Notes: generated from the letters alone by a model not told the origin. Shown: positions 33,692 to 43,075, numbered from the stretch's first letter. The stretch: 64,000 bases of DNA from Levilactobacillus huananensis (GCF_003946145.1 NZ_RHOC01000004.1:62001-126000); one strand, 5' to 3'. Program-made: numbers and translations.

Positions 33692-34111
33692 TTAATGGGG
33701 AATCGGCTTATGCGTAAACTCGGCCTTTCGTCGCAACTGTTTACGCGTCTGTCCCACCATGATTTCCGTGGGATAAGCCAGATAACCGTCTAAGGTGCCC
33801 CCAAAGCTAGCAACGCAAAAACTCATAAAGCCCCAAATTGCGGGCGTCCAGTCAGGAAAGTAAGGGGCCATGCAAGCGACAATCGTGAAGAAAATAAATC
33901 CAACGAGACCTTCAAATCCCTGCCGACCAAACCGATTGAAGTAAGGATACTGACGAGTGAAGAGGCCGTCAACAATGACCAATCCGAGCATTGCACCTAC
34001 TGCCAGATTCCTGCTAGATGCGACGGGTTCGAAAATCACCGGACTCATCAGCAACATCAATACCTGAAGAAACCAGAACGAATGAAACGCATAGCGCCAA
34101 TCAAACCGCAT
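33692..34111 (-). CDS. Small integral membrane protein
   Basis: 139 aa, start at 34111 with GAGG 8 bp upstream. Four hydrophobic segments (FWFLQVLMLLMSPVIF, LAVGAMLGLVIVDGLF, GFEGLVGFIFFTIVACMA, IWGFMSFCVASFGGTL) and a basic cytoplasmic tail (QTRKQLRRKAEFTHK). No family motif recognised. It lies 110 bp downstream of the MFS exporter gene on the same strand and might be read through from the marR promoter, but no coupling is visible. Confidence 0.65.
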   Translation of the reverse strand: MRFDWRYAFHSFWFLQVLMLLMSPVIFEPVASSRNLAVGAMLGLVIVDGLFTRQYPYFNRFGRQGFEGLVGFIFFTIVACMAPYFPDWTPAIWGFMSFCVASFGGTLDGYLAYPTEIMVGQTRKQLRRKAEFTHKPIPH

Positions 34112-34221
34112 CTGAATCGCCTCGCTTTCCAAGTTGGGTTCCGCTTTTGGAAGCCAAGTGTAGCACAGGAAAGCTTAACAATAGGCTAACAGAAACTGAC
34201 CTGGTTAGGGTAGTTGCAATA

Positions 34222-35622
34222 CTAACGCCCCGTTGTGTTCCGTTCGGATCGAAAGGCCGCTAGCATGCTGAGCAAGGCCCCAAGTCCGGTCACCACCAAT
34301 ACCAATAGAGCCCATTGAGACCCCAATGCCGTTTTAACGGCGGTACTGCCGGTTCCAGATGCCTGACTAGCGGCGATGATCGCGGAGACCACGGCCGTTC
34401 CAATGGCACCGGCGAACTGTTGAAGCGCGTTCATCAAGGCGTTACCGTCCGCTTTAAGGTCGGTACGCAATTGCTTCAATCCAGCTGTCATGATGTTCCC
34501 AAAGGCAATCCCAATTCCAACCATGTAGGCTACGTAAAGCCACAGAATGGCACCGACCGACAGGTGACTTGCAAAGCCCGTCATCAGGGCCAACGTGAGG
34601 ACAACAATACTCAAGCCCAAAAGAATGGGGCGTTTAGCGCCGAAGCGATCCAAGATTTGACCACCGATTGGGGAAAAGGCAGCACCAATGACAGCCCCTG
34701 GCAAGACCACCAGCCCAGCCACAAAGGCTGTTCGCTGGTCCACCAACTGCAGATAATTTGGCAAGATAAAAGACAATCCCAGTGCCGTTGTCTGCACTAA
34801 AAAGAAGGCCAATAAATGCCAGGCGAAAGCCCCATTACGCACCGCTGCCAGCTGAATCAGCGGATGATCGACGTGATCCGACCGGCGCACAAAACCGATG
34901 ACGCCAATAACACCCACAATCCATGAGCCCAGAACCGACCAACTCAGCCACTCGTGACTGCCGAGAGAACTGAACCCGTAGATTAGCCCCCCGAAGGCCA
35001 GAATCACTGTGACCATGCTGAGGACATCGAAAGACTCTCGCTTCGTAGGCGTGACCTGCTTGATCGTCCGAATCCCCACAAAGAACGAAATGATGAGAAA
35101 TGGCAACAGAATCCAGAAGATATATCGCCAATTGAAATTCGTGACTAAAATACCGCCGTAGGTTGGCCCGATAGCGGGTCCCACGGCTGTGATCAAGGTT
35201 CCAATCCCCGTCATCAATCCAATCCGACTCAGCGGAACCTGTTCAAGGATGATGTTAAACATCAAGGGTAAGGCGATCCCGGTTCCGAGTCCTTGGACGG
35301 CCCGCCCCAGCAACAACCACGCGAAGGTCGGTGCAATGGCATCTAGCAACAATCCTGTAATAAATAGAAGGTTGGCCGTCACAAACAGCGACTTCAACCG
35401 AAAACGCCGTTTCAAATATGAGGAGATCGGAACGATGCAGGCCACGATCAGGAGATACAGTGTGGTCATCCATTGCACGGTCCCCGTGGTCACGTCAAAT
35501 TGCTTCATTAACGTCGGAAACGTAATATTCATCGCAGTTTCTACAATAACACCACTCAGAGACATCAAGCCGGTAGCCAAAACAGCACCGACGACTCGAG
35601 GCTCAATTCTTTCACTTGCCAT
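34222..35622 (-). CDS. MFS multidrug exporter, DHA2 (EmrB/QacA) family, 14 TM
   Basis: 466 aa. It begins MASERIEPRVVGAVLATGLM; motif D-like VETAMNITFPTLM in helix 1, WMTTLYLLIVACIVPISSYL, motif A region KRRFRLKSLF, motif C in GIGTLITAVGPAIGPTYGG. Proton-driven drug efflux. Start at 35622 with AGGAG 7 bp upstream, overlapping the end of the marR gene by 11 bp, so regulator and pump are translationally coupled. Substrates cannot be inferred. Confidence 0.9.
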   Translation of the reverse strand: MASERIEPRVVGAVLATGLMSLSGVIVETAMNITFPTLMKQFDVTTGTVQWMTTLYLLIVACIVPISSYLKRRFRLKSLFVTANLLFITGLLLDAIAPTFAWLLLGRAVQGLGTGIALPLMFNIILEQVPLSRIGLMTGIGTLITAVGPAIGPTYGGILVTNFNWRYIFWILLPFLIISFFVGIRTIKQVTPTKRESFDVLSMVTVILAFGGLIYGFSSLGSHEWLSWSVLGSWIVGVIGVIGFVRRSDHVDHPLIQLAAVRNGAFAWHLLAFFLVQTTALGLSFILPNYLQLVDQRTAFVAGLVVLPGAVIGAAFSPIGGQILDRFGAKRPILLGLSIVVLTLALMTGFASHLSVGAILWLYVAYMVGIGIAFGNIMTAGLKQLRTDLKADGNALMNALQQFAGAIGTAVVSAIIAASQASGTGSTAVKTALGSQWALLVLVVTGLGALLSMLAAFRSERNTTGR

Positions 35623-36067
35623 TAGCAGACTCCTCTCCGGGGATGGACTTTCCCCACTGTGCAACCTTCTGTAATGCGTGACGAAAGGCTGCGGCTTCAT
35701 TGGCCGTCAGTCCTGCCACAATCTTGGCATCCTGTTGTTCCAGATGAGCCGTGACGATCGGTACCAACCGTTGGCCCTTCAGAGTCAATCTGAGTTGGCG
35801 CTTGCGACTGTCATTGCTAGCCACCTCTCGCGAAACCAAGTCGCGTTCCACCATCCGCTTGATCATCACGGATGCCGTGGACCGTTGCACGTGAAACTCT
35901 CGCTCAACGTCTAACTGATAGGTATCGGCTGTTCCCCGCCGACTGAGAAAATCAATCACGGACATCTGCATTCCTGTGAGATCATAGGGACGAGCAAACT
36001 CGTTCATTTCAAAACTCATCTGGTGCTCAGCATCTCTCAGCCAAGCACCTAATCTTCTATTGGGCAT
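35612..36067 (-). CDS. MarR-family repressor of the adjacent exporter
   Basis: 151 aa. Winged HTH: LTGMQMSVIDFLSRRGTADT, VQRSTASVMIKRMVERDLVS, then the wing REVASNDSRKRQLRLTLKGQ. Start at 36067 with AAAGGA 9 bp upstream. First gene of a two-gene operon with the DHA2 exporter. A palindrome lies on its promoter, so it very likely represses both until a ligand (probably a phenolic or drug) binds. Confidence 0.9.
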   Translation of the reverse strand: MPNRRLGAWLRDAEHQMSFEMNEFARPYDLTGMQMSVIDFLSRRGTADTYQLDVEREFHVQRSTASVMIKRMVERDLVSREVASNDSRKRQLRLTLKGQRLVPIVTAHLEQQDAKIVAGLTANEAAAFRHALQKVAQWGKSIPGEESANGK

Positions 36068-36081
36068 TTCCACACTTCCTT

Positions 36082-36127
36082 TTGTTAGTCAGCTAACAAT
36101 TTTAACTGGCTTTCTTGGAAAATGCAA
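36082..36127 (-). promoter_or_regulatory. marR-exporter promoter and operator
   Basis: Minus strand: -35 TTGCAT, 17 bp, -10 TAAAAT, immediately followed by TTGTTAG-tcag-CTAACAA (36082-36099), a 7+7 bp perfect palindrome at the start point that also covers the ribosome-site side. Typical placement for MarR autorepression. Confidence 0.75.
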
Positions 36128-36185
36128 GCGTTAATTTTCGTGTAGCTGGCCCTTCCCACCTCGTAGTGATATGAACAGTCAGATC

Positions 36186-36223
36186 AAAAAAACCGCACAC
36201 GATCAAGATTGATCGCATGCGGC
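36186..36223 (-). terminator. Terminator after the pyruvate oxidase gene
   Basis: GCCGCA-TGCGATCA / TGATCGTGTGCGGT-type stem with T7 on the minus strand, 15 bp after the stop. Confidence 0.8.
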
Positions 36224-36237
36224 CGTTAAAGTTAAAT

Positions 36238-37998
36238 TTAAAGCGTGTCACCCTTGGCGCGTAACAATTCGCCTAACGCGGGTTGTTCCTTGGGATCGAT
36301 GTGGCTAGTCTTGGCATAAGCATCGACCATCTCTTGACCGTAGAGCTTAGCATCAAGCGGCATGAAGGCCGTTCCGATTGGATCGTCGTCTTTGATAACC
36401 GCGTTGACCACAATCGGCTTGCGGTTCCCCTTAGCCTGCAGGTCTTTGATTTGATCGAAGACCGCTTCGACTTCGGCGTTGTTGGAAACGGTGAACCCAA
36501 TCCCACCGAGTCCTTCGGCAACCTTCGCCCAGTCGGCATCGGTCAGATCGACCCCGTACAAGTGTTGCTTGGTATCAACTTGTTCACGGTAAATGAATCC
36601 GAAGCGTCGGTTACTGAAGACCACGTTGATAACAGGCAACTCATAACGCGCCTCTGTGATAATATCGGGGGCAACCATAGCGAATCCACCATCACCGGAG
36701 AAGGACCAGGCTTGACCATCTGGCACACTCAACGCCCCAGCTAACCCTGCTGGTAGCCCATACCCCATGGTAGCGAATAACCCAGAGAGAACGAAACGTT
36801 GTTGCTTATCCATTGGTAAGCCACGAACAGACCATTCAGAAACATTCCCGGTATCGACCCCATAGGTATCCTTCGGGCCAACCATGCTGGCAACCTTCTT
36901 CATGACGGCTTCGGGTGCGAGGCCCTGACTATCATCATCGGCCTGTTGCGCTAACCAGGCATTCCAGTTCTGCTTATTCTGCCGGTTAGCACGTAACCAA
37001 TCCGTCTCTGGCAACGTTTCACCGGTGGCAATCATGGCTTGTAGATAACTCTTTGCATCACTGATGACCGCATAATCGATTGGAACCATTTTCCCAATAT
37101 CAAATGAATTATTGTTTACTTGAATGATCTTAATATTCTTTGGCCAATATTGGGCAAATGGGAACTCAGAACCGAGGAAAAGAATCAAGTCCGTATGCTG
37201 AAGGGCTTCAAACCCAGACTTGGACCCCAAACGGCCAAACGTCCCAATGGCGTTGGGATGATCAGTTGGAATGACGCCCGTAGCGGGAACCGTATTGAGT
37301 ACGGGAATATGGAACTGTTCACTGAACTTAACCAGCTCGTCTCGAGCTCCCAACAATCCCCGGCCAGCATAGATTAAGGGGTGCTTGGCTGCCTTGATCA
37401 GGTCGAGTGTGGCGGTTATCGCAGCGGGATCGATCGTTTGCGTGTAAGTATTTGAGACCGTGTTTGGCGTCTTAACTGGTTCATAATCAATTTCTGTAGC
37501 TGAAAGATCCTCAGGAATAATGACCACAGCTGGCCCCTTTTGCCGGTAGGCTTCACGAATGGCTTGGTTGACCATATAAGGCAATTGTTCGGCTGTCGTT
37601 GCCGTTCGATTATAGACAGCCACGTCGCTAAACATTGGCGTTTCGTCCATTTCTTGGAAGTAATTCGTATTCATCGTTGGCTGAGGGACTTGACCGACTA
37701 ACGCTAACATTGGCACGTGATCCATTTTGGCATCGTAAAGACCATTAAAGAGGTGTGTGGCGCCAGGGCCCGCGGAACCAAAGGCAACACCAACTTTGCC
37801 AGTATACTTGGCATCAGCTGCGGCGGCTAAAGCCCCCACTTCTTCGTGGCGCACCTGGATGTATTGAATCTTGTCCTTTTCCAGGTAGAGACCCTCAACA
37901 GTGTGGTTGATGGACCCTCCAGGAATACCGTAGAGGTGATCGACACCCCATGCCTCTAAAACCTTGACCAATGCTTGACCCGCAATCATCTTTGTCAT
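36238..37998 (-). CDS. pox: Pyruvate oxidase (ThDP/FAD, H2O2-forming)
   Basis: 586 aa. Converts pyruvate, phosphate and O2 to acetyl phosphate, CO2 and H2O2. Domain order: Pyr domain with the activating Glu in QVRHEEVGALAAAADAKYTG, FAD domain (IYAGRGLLGARDEL), PP domain with GDGGFAM and NVVFSNRRFGFI as the ThDP/Mg motif. Start at 37998 (MTKMIAGQALVKVLEAWGVD) with AAGGAG upstream; longer in-frame starts lack a site. A palindrome GAAGCGCTTC lies 135 bp upstream. Monocistronic. Fits the aerobic acetate route. Confidence 0.92.
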   Translation of the reverse strand: MTKMIAGQALVKVLEAWGVDHLYGIPGGSINHTVEGLYLEKDKIQYIQVRHEEVGALAAAADAKYTGKVGVAFGSAGPGATHLFNGLYDAKMDHVPMLALVGQVPQPTMNTNYFQEMDETPMFSDVAVYNRTATTAEQLPYMVNQAIREAYRQKGPAVVIIPEDLSATEIDYEPVKTPNTVSNTYTQTIDPAAITATLDLIKAAKHPLIYAGRGLLGARDELVKFSEQFHIPVLNTVPATGVIPTDHPNAIGTFGRLGSKSGFEALQHTDLILFLGSEFPFAQYWPKNIKIIQVNNNSFDIGKMVPIDYAVISDAKSYLQAMIATGETLPETDWLRANRQNKQNWNAWLAQQADDDSQGLAPEAVMKKVASMVGPKDTYGVDTGNVSEWSVRGLPMDKQQRFVLSGLFATMGYGLPAGLAGALSVPDGQAWSFSGDGGFAMVAPDIITEARYELPVINVVFSNRRFGFIYREQVDTKQHLYGVDLTDADWAKVAEGLGGIGFTVSNNAEVEAVFDQIKDLQAKGNRKPIVVNAVIKDDDPIGTAFMPLDAKLYGQEMVDAYAKTSHIDPKEQPALGELLRAKGDTL

Positions 37999-38132
37999 TT
38001 GAATCGCGCTCCTTCGGTGTAGGTGTCGATCATTCAGCACCCTAAAATCATTGATTACTGTCATCATATCCCCAAGTTATGGTGAATGCCAGCAATTGTA
38101 CTTACTTTTTGTTAGTGAAAGGCTTCACTTAT

Positions 38133-38142
38133 GAAGCGCTTC
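38133..38142. promoter_or_regulatory. Palindromes upstream of pox
   Basis: GAAGCGCTTC (38133-38142) is a perfect 10-bp palindrome resembling a cre one base short. AGTGAA / TTCACT (38114-38129) lies next to it. Possibly CcpA or another sugar/oxygen regulator site; weak. Confidence 0.35.
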
Positions 38143-38154
38143 CATTCTACGGCT

Positions 38155-38185
38155 CAAAAAAAGGCTGCGATGGCAGCCCTTTTTA
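38155..38185 (-). terminator. Terminator after the corA gene (bidirectional)
   Basis: GGCTGC-gatg-GCAGCC with T7 on the minus strand and T5 on the plus strand. Confidence 0.85.
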
Positions 38186-38210
38186 GCATTGAGATTGTTG
38201 AAACATCTTC

Positions 38211-39128
38211 TTACCAAAAATGCCGGTGTTTTAGCATCAAGGCCACCCAGGCCATAACGCCGACCATGATGGCCACGGTAATCAGCCACGAGATCCCTTG
38301 ATTGGCAAATGGTAGCTTAACATTCATCCCGTAAAATCCCGTCACGATAGTTGGAATCGTCAAGACCAATGACCAAATCGTTAAAAATTTCATCGTGTCG
38401 TTCAGGTTATTGTTCAACACGTTGTTAAACGTCTTGGAAATACGATCGACAACATCCGCCTCGATAGACGTCATTTCGGACGTTTGACGGGCTTCAATGA
38501 CAGCATCCGTGAGACGCTCATTGTTGGTATCCGAGAGTTGCTTGCCAAAAGGCGTATTACTTAGGTTAACCACCATCATCGCGTTGTTCCGAGTGGCACT
38601 GACAAAGTACGCCAGACTCTGCTGCAGGTTAGACAACGCGATTAAATCCTTGTTATCCGGCGACTGATTGAGCTGCCGGTCCAAACGATTCTGTTCCGCA
38701 TTAATCTTACGAATTGGTGGAATAAACTGGTCAAACAAAATGAACAGGCCAACCAACACGAACTCATTGGTGTCCATAATCTGTTCTAACTTCAGTCGGT
38801 CGCTCAACGTCTGATTCACCCACTGGGTATTTTTAGTGGTAATGGAGAAGACTCGGTGACCCTTCAGTAGAAATGTCACAGGCCGCGTAATATAACGTTG
38901 CGACACTTGGTCCACAACCACCGGCACGTGAAAGACAAAGAGTTGTGTATTCAAATACTCGTCACGGTCATAGTGGGAGCGTTCATTTTCATCGGTAACG
39001 TAGGTCAAGATTTCTTCAGTCAGACCATAGTTAACCTGTAATTTTTCTCGGTCGGCATCGTCCTCAACCATGGCCATCACCCAGACCAGGTCTTGTTCCC
39101 CCGTCCCAATCTTTCTTTCAACAATCAT
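38211..39128 (-). CDS. corA: CorA-family divalent-metal (Mg2+) channel
   Basis: 305 aa. Large cytoplasmic N-domain with a long stalk helix, two C-terminal membrane helices, and the signature YGMNV at the end of the first helix (FYGMNVKLPF). It lacks the longer C-tail of some paralogues but ends in the expected basic KHRHFW. Pentameric metal import. AAGGAG lies 9 bp before the ATG. Alone in its transcription unit. Confidence 0.92.
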   Translation of the reverse strand: MIVERKIGTGEQDLVWVMAMVEDDADREKLQVNYGLTEEILTYVTDENERSHYDRDEYLNTQLFVFHVPVVVDQVSQRYITRPVTFLLKGHRVFSITTKNTQWVNQTLSDRLKLEQIMDTNEFVLVGLFILFDQFIPPIRKINAEQNRLDRQLNQSPDNKDLIALSNLQQSLAYFVSATRNNAMMVVNLSNTPFGKQLSDTNNERLTDAVIEARQTSEMTSIEADVVDRISKTFNNVLNNNLNDTMKFLTIWSLVLTIPTIVTGFYGMNVKLPFANQGISWLITVAIMVGVMAWVALMLKHRHFW

Positions 39129-39343
39129 GTCATTCCGCTCCTTGTTAAACGCTGTTTACAGTGTACCACGAGGGGCTAACTTTTACCGCCAAATTTCGGG
39201 GATTGTGCTTCTAACTATCGGCCAGATGCGTCAGGCTGGACTATCGGAAGCAAGGGCGATCCAGCCAATCAATCCAGACAAGATGCACTTAGAAAGACCT
39301 ATTGGGAAAGGCCAACTCAAACACGACATCCCCTCTAAAACCA

Positions 39344-39389
39344 AAAAGGATCATCACTTCCGGACCCCACGCCCGGAAATGACGATCCC
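39344..39389 (-). terminator. Terminator after pnuC
   Basis: GGATCaTCAcTTCCGG / CCGGAAaTGAcGATCC long stem with two mismatched pairs, T5 on the minus strand. Confidence 0.8.
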
Positions 39390-39415
39390 TTCAATCACTA
39401 AATTTTGACACCTAA

Positions 39416-40168
39416 TTAATTATTGCTCTCCAAGCTGGCGGCATATGCCGTCTCCTGCTTGATGACCCGTTGCCGTTCCTTCTCGTTATACCAGGGCGAG
39501 ATGGTGAATGCCAACACATCATTAATCAAGTAGACGGAACTGTTGATGAACATCGCCAACGTCGCCGATCCTTGGCGGAAGGAGATAAACCACAGCACCA
39601 TTTGAGCCAGACCAGAAGCGATCCACCAAACGTATTGGTTGTTGAACCGTAGGAAACAGATTACGCCAGCGGTCAGACTGATGGCGAAGCTAATCGCATC
39701 GACCCATGGTCGTGGATCGTCGGTAAAGGTTCCAATTCCCCAGCCAGAGACCAAGTAAATCGCAACCGTTGAAGCCAGTGCAATGACCCAGGTCCGACCC
39801 GTAAACTTGCGGATCTTAGACGCCATGTTGACGTTCCAGCTCGCGCTCAAGAGAACTGGAATATCCAGTGTGGCCACGTAGGCCACCTGTTCGAAAATAC
39901 TCAGATAGTTCTTCGCCGCATACCCCGTGATAATGAAGCAGATTGCAGAAAGCACGCCGAGAAAACCATTAACCGACTTCGCCGCGTTAATCGCCAGAAC
40001 ACAGAGAACTCCCAGCGTCGTCCCAATAAACGTCAAGACAGTCAGCAACGTTATTTGTTGGCTAACCAGCGTCATGACTTGGCACCCTAGGCTAAAGAAG
40101 AATAAGTAATAGTTTTGCTGTGGCCACCCTTTGAGTTGGTGGGATAAAAATTGAATATAATGCTTCAT
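39416..40168 (-). CDS. pnuC: PnuC-family nicotinamide riboside/vitamin transporter
   Basis: 250 aa, about seven to eight membrane helices. The family core is recognised in the AKSVNGFLGVLSAICFIITG region, WNVNMASKIRKFTGRTWV and the helix pair DAISFAISLTAGVICFLRF and QYVWWIASGLAQMVLWF. Facilitates nicotinamide riboside uptake for NAD synthesis in auxotrophic lactobacilli; related members carry other B vitamins, so specificity is inferred. GAGGGAG precedes the ATG. Two palindromes lie in the leader. Monocistronic. Confidence 0.88.
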   Translation of the reverse strand: MKHYIQFLSHQLKGWPQQNYYLFFFSLGCQVMTLVSQQITLLTVLTFIGTTLGVLCVLAINAAKSVNGFLGVLSAICFIITGYAAKNYLSIFEQVAYVATLDIPVLLSASWNVNMASKIRKFTGRTWVIALASTVAIYLVSGWGIGTFTDDPRPWVDAISFAISLTAGVICFLRFNNQYVWWIASGLAQMVLWFISFRQGSATLAMFINSSVYLINDVLAFTISPWYNEKERQRVIKQETAYAASLESNN

Positions 40169-40433
40169 GCTAATTGCGCTCCCTCTTCATTTTCATTAAC
40201 CACATCTAGTATTTCATCACCGGTGAAGTGGTCAGTTAGCACAACATGTTGTGGCGTTCAATTTGAACAACAGGATCGATTATAGCACGTAAATTTCCTT
40301 TCGGGGGCCTCTTTTAAAATTTGTTTCATGCCACTTTTACCCGTAGTAAGCGGTTACAATCAGACGGCCACAGCCGTGAAACAAAAACAATCTGTTCCGA
40401 AGGTTGCACATATTTGTTCGTTTGAGGGAATAG
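40169..40433. other. pnuC upstream region
   Basis: Apart from the promoter and palindromes listed at 40240-40284, it contains TCACCGGTGA (around 40216-40225), a 10-bp palindrome nearer the start. No gene. Confidence 0.45.
40240..40284 (-). promoter_or_regulatory. pnuC extended -10 promoter with two downstream palindromes
   Basis: Minus strand TGCTATAAT (extended -10; TATAAT at 40279-40284) is followed by GTTCAA-T-TTGAAC (40256-40268) and the perfect CACAACATGTTGTG (40240-40253). These are too tight for RNA hairpins, so they are likely DNA operators for an NAD-related repressor. Confidence 0.55.
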
Positions 40434-40463
40434 AAAAAGACCAGTCGCATACGACTGATCTTA
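40434..40463 (-). terminator. Terminator after the marR-like gene
   Basis: AAGAtCAGTCG / CGACTGgTCTT stem, T5 on the minus strand. Confidence 0.85.
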
Positions 40464-40486
40464 GCTTATAATTCATGCGTGAGTGA

Positions 40487-40966
40487 TTAGGCCTCAGGAG
40501 TCGCCGTGGTCGCCTTAGCCGTTGCCACTGCCAACATTTGAGTCAATTCACTGACCGTCAATTGACTCCCACCAGCCGCCAGCTCAGTATGACTCATGAC
40601 CTTGGCTGATTTGACCAGAAGATCATGACAAGCCATTTCTAAGGCTTCACCGCTGGCTGTCAATGATAATGGACGTACTCGGCGATCGGAAGACTGATAA
40701 CTTTGCAGCACATAGCCCCGACGAATCAATTGCGAGATTCCGCGCGACACTGCGGCACGAGAAATTCCGCGGCTATCGGCAACAGTAGCTGAAGTTAGCT
40801 TACCAGGATTCTCCAAAATATGGTGTAGAATCGCGTACTGATCCACGGAAATCCCCATTGCCCGTTGGAACCGTGTCGCTGACTTCTCCAATTCTCGCTT
40901 CAACTCCATGTAAGATTCGAAAAAACTTTCCGCATGAACGACCTTACTCTTTGCCATAGTATTCAT
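40487..40966 (-). CDS. MarR-family regulator (solo)
   Basis: About 159 aa. Winged HTH in GISVDQYAILHHILENPGKL, SATVADSRGISRAAVSRGIS, QLIRRGYVLQSYQSSDRRVR. The start is uncertain: AAGGA lies just before paired ATGs at 40969/40966, and a further ATG at MAKSKVV is possible; the longest frame (41017) has no site. An Ala/Thr-rich tail (AVATAKATTATPEA) ends the protein. No neighbour on the same strand is coupled, so the target is unknown. Confidence 0.82.
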   Translation of the reverse strand: MNTMAKSKVVHAESFFESYMELKRELEKSATRFQRAMGISVDQYAILHHILENPGKLTSATVADSRGISRAAVSRGISQLIRRGYVLQSYQSSDRRVRPLSLTASGEALEMACHDLLVKSAKVMSHTELAAGGSQLTVSELTQMLAVATAKATTATPEA

Positions 40967-41123
40967 CATATCCTTATCTTCTTCACTAACCGCTAAGATA
41001 ATTAACACGATTAGCAATACGCAAAATGGTTGACCCCATAGAAATATCTATACATTTAATAATAAAGAACAATTTGCAGAAATGCAATAGGAATTCGCTA
41101 ATTTGTAAAAAAGTTTAGGGTAT

Positions 41124-41158
41124 AAAAAAGGCGGCCGCGTTTTAAACCCGGTCCGCCC
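41124..41158 (-). terminator. Terminator after the GH13 gene
   Basis: GGCGG-CCG / CG-GGCCGCC arms around an A/T loop with T6 on the minus strand, 11 bp after the stop. Confidence 0.75.
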
Positions 41159-41168
41159 CGCTAAACCT

Positions 41169-42806
41169 TTATTCCAGTTTTCTCAAATGATACAAGCGGG
41201 CTTCCCAAGGTTGAATCTCGAGATCGTCTGATGCTGCATCAAATCGTAGGTTCGTTAAAATAAGTTCACTCGTCTTCAAATCAAATTCTTGGGTGGTAGC
41301 ACTGTCGTCACTCATATTAACGACGACCAACCAGTTATCTCCGTTCAAAGTTCGACGGTAGACGTACAACTGATCGTCGTGTGTATCAATCAATTCATAA
41401 CGACCCCGTAGCAACGTTGGTACCGACTTCTTCAGTCGAACCAACTGCCGATAAAAGGTCACCACCGAATGCGGATCATGGCTCTCCCGCTCGACGTTCA
41501 CCCGCTCCCCATCAGGCGCCGGCTTGATCCAGGGCTGGTGATCGGAGAACCCGCCGTATCGGTGCTGTGTCCAAGGCAGTGGCGTACGTGCATTATCTCG
41601 GCTTCGTTCGGACAGGTCTTCTAGAACTGTTTCGGCTGGCACACCCTGTGCCAGCTGTTGTCGGTAATACAACCGACTGTCAAGGTCTCGATAGTCATCG
41701 ATTGACGTAAAGTGTGCATTCGTCAATCCCAACTCTTGTCCCTGATAAATGAAGGGCGTTCCTCTCATCAACAGGTACCACAACCCCAGGGCCTTTGCTG
41801 AGCGACGCCGGTAGTTCCGGTCGTTACCATAGTAGGACACGGCCCGTGGCAGATCATGATTCTCAATAAATAACGCAATCCAGCCACTATCGGCCATCGC
41901 CAACTGCCATTTCGTTAAATTCTCACGAAGTGCAGCCACTGGTAGCTTAGGTTCAGCCAACTCCCAGTTGTGCACGTGGTCGAACTCCAGTAACAGATCG
42001 AAGTAGCCCGTTTCGGGGGCTAACCAGTGTTGGGCGGTGGTCATATCAATACCACCAGTTTCGCCAATGACAAGCAAATGATTACGACGCAAGACGGGTT
42101 TCAAAGCCTCGAGATAAGCGGTTACCCCGGTAAAATCGGCAAAGTAGCCAGTTCTTGGATTAGCCACATCCGCAAAGTCCGCGCGCTTCTTCAGATGAGT
42201 CACCCCGTCGAGACGGAACCCATCGACACCACGGTCGGCCCACCACTGAATGACTGCCGCCAACTCATGTTGTACGGCGGGATTCTCCCAGTTCAGGTCG
42301 GCCTGTTCTCTGGCAAAGGAGTGCAGATAAGCCGCACCGACTTGCGCATTGTAGGTCCAGGCCGATCCGCCAAAAACGGATTCCCAGTTATTGGGCGCTG
42401 TGTCTTTGGTGGCCGATTGCCAAAGATAGTAATCATGATAGGGACTCTGCACATCTGCCACCGCGGCTTGGAACCACGGGTGTTTGGTAGACGTATGATT
42501 CAGTGGCAGGTCCAATACCACCTTAATATCCGCGGCGTGCAGGGCCGCGACCAGGTGATCAAAATCAGTGATCGTTCCGAATTGCGGCGCCACCCCCTGA
42601 TAGTTTGTGACATCGTAGCCATTATCAATCCCACCGGATGGATAAAAGGCAGCGATCCAGACAAAGTCAATGCCCAGTGACTGTAGGTAAGCCACCTTGA
42701 GCTGGATGCCCGGCAGATCGCCGATCCCGTCGTGGTTACTATCATAAAAACTTTGTGGATAAATCTGGTACCCGACGGCTCGCTGCCACCACTCTGTGTC
42801 ACTCAT
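41169..42806 (-). CDS. GH13 alpha-glucosidase (oligo-1,6-glucosidase/trehalose-6-P hydrolase group)
   Basis: 545 aa intracellular retaining glycosidase. TIM barrel with QIYPQSFYDSNHDGIGDLPG at the start; catalytic nucleophile Asp200 in GFRLDGV, acid/base Glu249 in IGETGG, transition-state Asp319 in IENHDLPR. The nucleophile is followed by GV(T) as in alpha-1,4-type members, whereas strict isomaltases commonly have Val-Ile-N; so maltose/dextrin or sucrose-type cleavage is possible. Start at 42806 with GAAGGAAG upstream. No transporter or regulator adjoins it. Confidence 0.88.
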   Translation of the reverse strand: MSDTEWWQRAVGYQIYPQSFYDSNHDGIGDLPGIQLKVAYLQSLGIDFVWIAAFYPSGGIDNGYDVTNYQGVAPQFGTITDFDHLVAALHAADIKVVLDLPLNHTSTKHPWFQAAVADVQSPYHDYYLWQSATKDTAPNNWESVFGGSAWTYNAQVGAAYLHSFAREQADLNWENPAVQHELAAVIQWWADRGVDGFRLDGVTHLKKRADFADVANPRTGYFADFTGVTAYLEALKPVLRRNHLLVIGETGGIDMTTAQHWLAPETGYFDLLLEFDHVHNWELAEPKLPVAALRENLTKWQLAMADSGWIALFIENHDLPRAVSYYGNDRNYRRRSAKALGLWYLLMRGTPFIYQGQELGLTNAHFTSIDDYRDLDSRLYYRQQLAQGVPAETVLEDLSERSRDNARTPLPWTQHRYGGFSDHQPWIKPAPDGERVNVERESHDPHSVVTFYRQLVRLKKSVPTLLRGRYELIDTHDDQLYVYRRTLNGDNWLVVVNMSDDSATTQEFDLKTSELILTNLRFDAASDDLEIQPWEARLYHLRKLE

Positions 42807-43075
42807 GAATTTCTTCCTTCCAATACGCAATTAATGCAACCGCTTGTCGCTTCTAACCATCAGTCTTGCACTCGCTTTCATTGTACCAATAATTATCCGG
42901 GTTGTGGTTTCTTTTTGCAAGTTTTATGCCTAACCCCATAAAATAAACGACAGCAGAAAATAGTCCCCCTTCTTTATTATTTTATTAATCATTGAACCAA
43001 CTTATTCACCTAAGGTCATACCGCCTACACCCCGTTGGCCTCAGCCTAGAAGGTAACCGATTACGACGCCTTGCC
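42807..43075. other. Intergenic DNA upstream of the GH13 gene
   Basis: Contains a cre/LacI-operator-like ATGCAACCGCTTGTC at 42834-42848 (two mismatches from cre at its right end), 28 bp before the GH13 start. On the plus strand TTGCAA (42915-42920), 18 bp, TAAAAT (42939-42944) resembles a promoter with no gene after it; a GTCCCCC motif follows. No coding sequence. Confidence 0.4.

Noticed and set aside
39070-39408. 112-codon plus-strand frame between corA and pnuC
   Set aside because: It starts inside corA antisense, has no ribosome site, and runs over the pnuC terminator.
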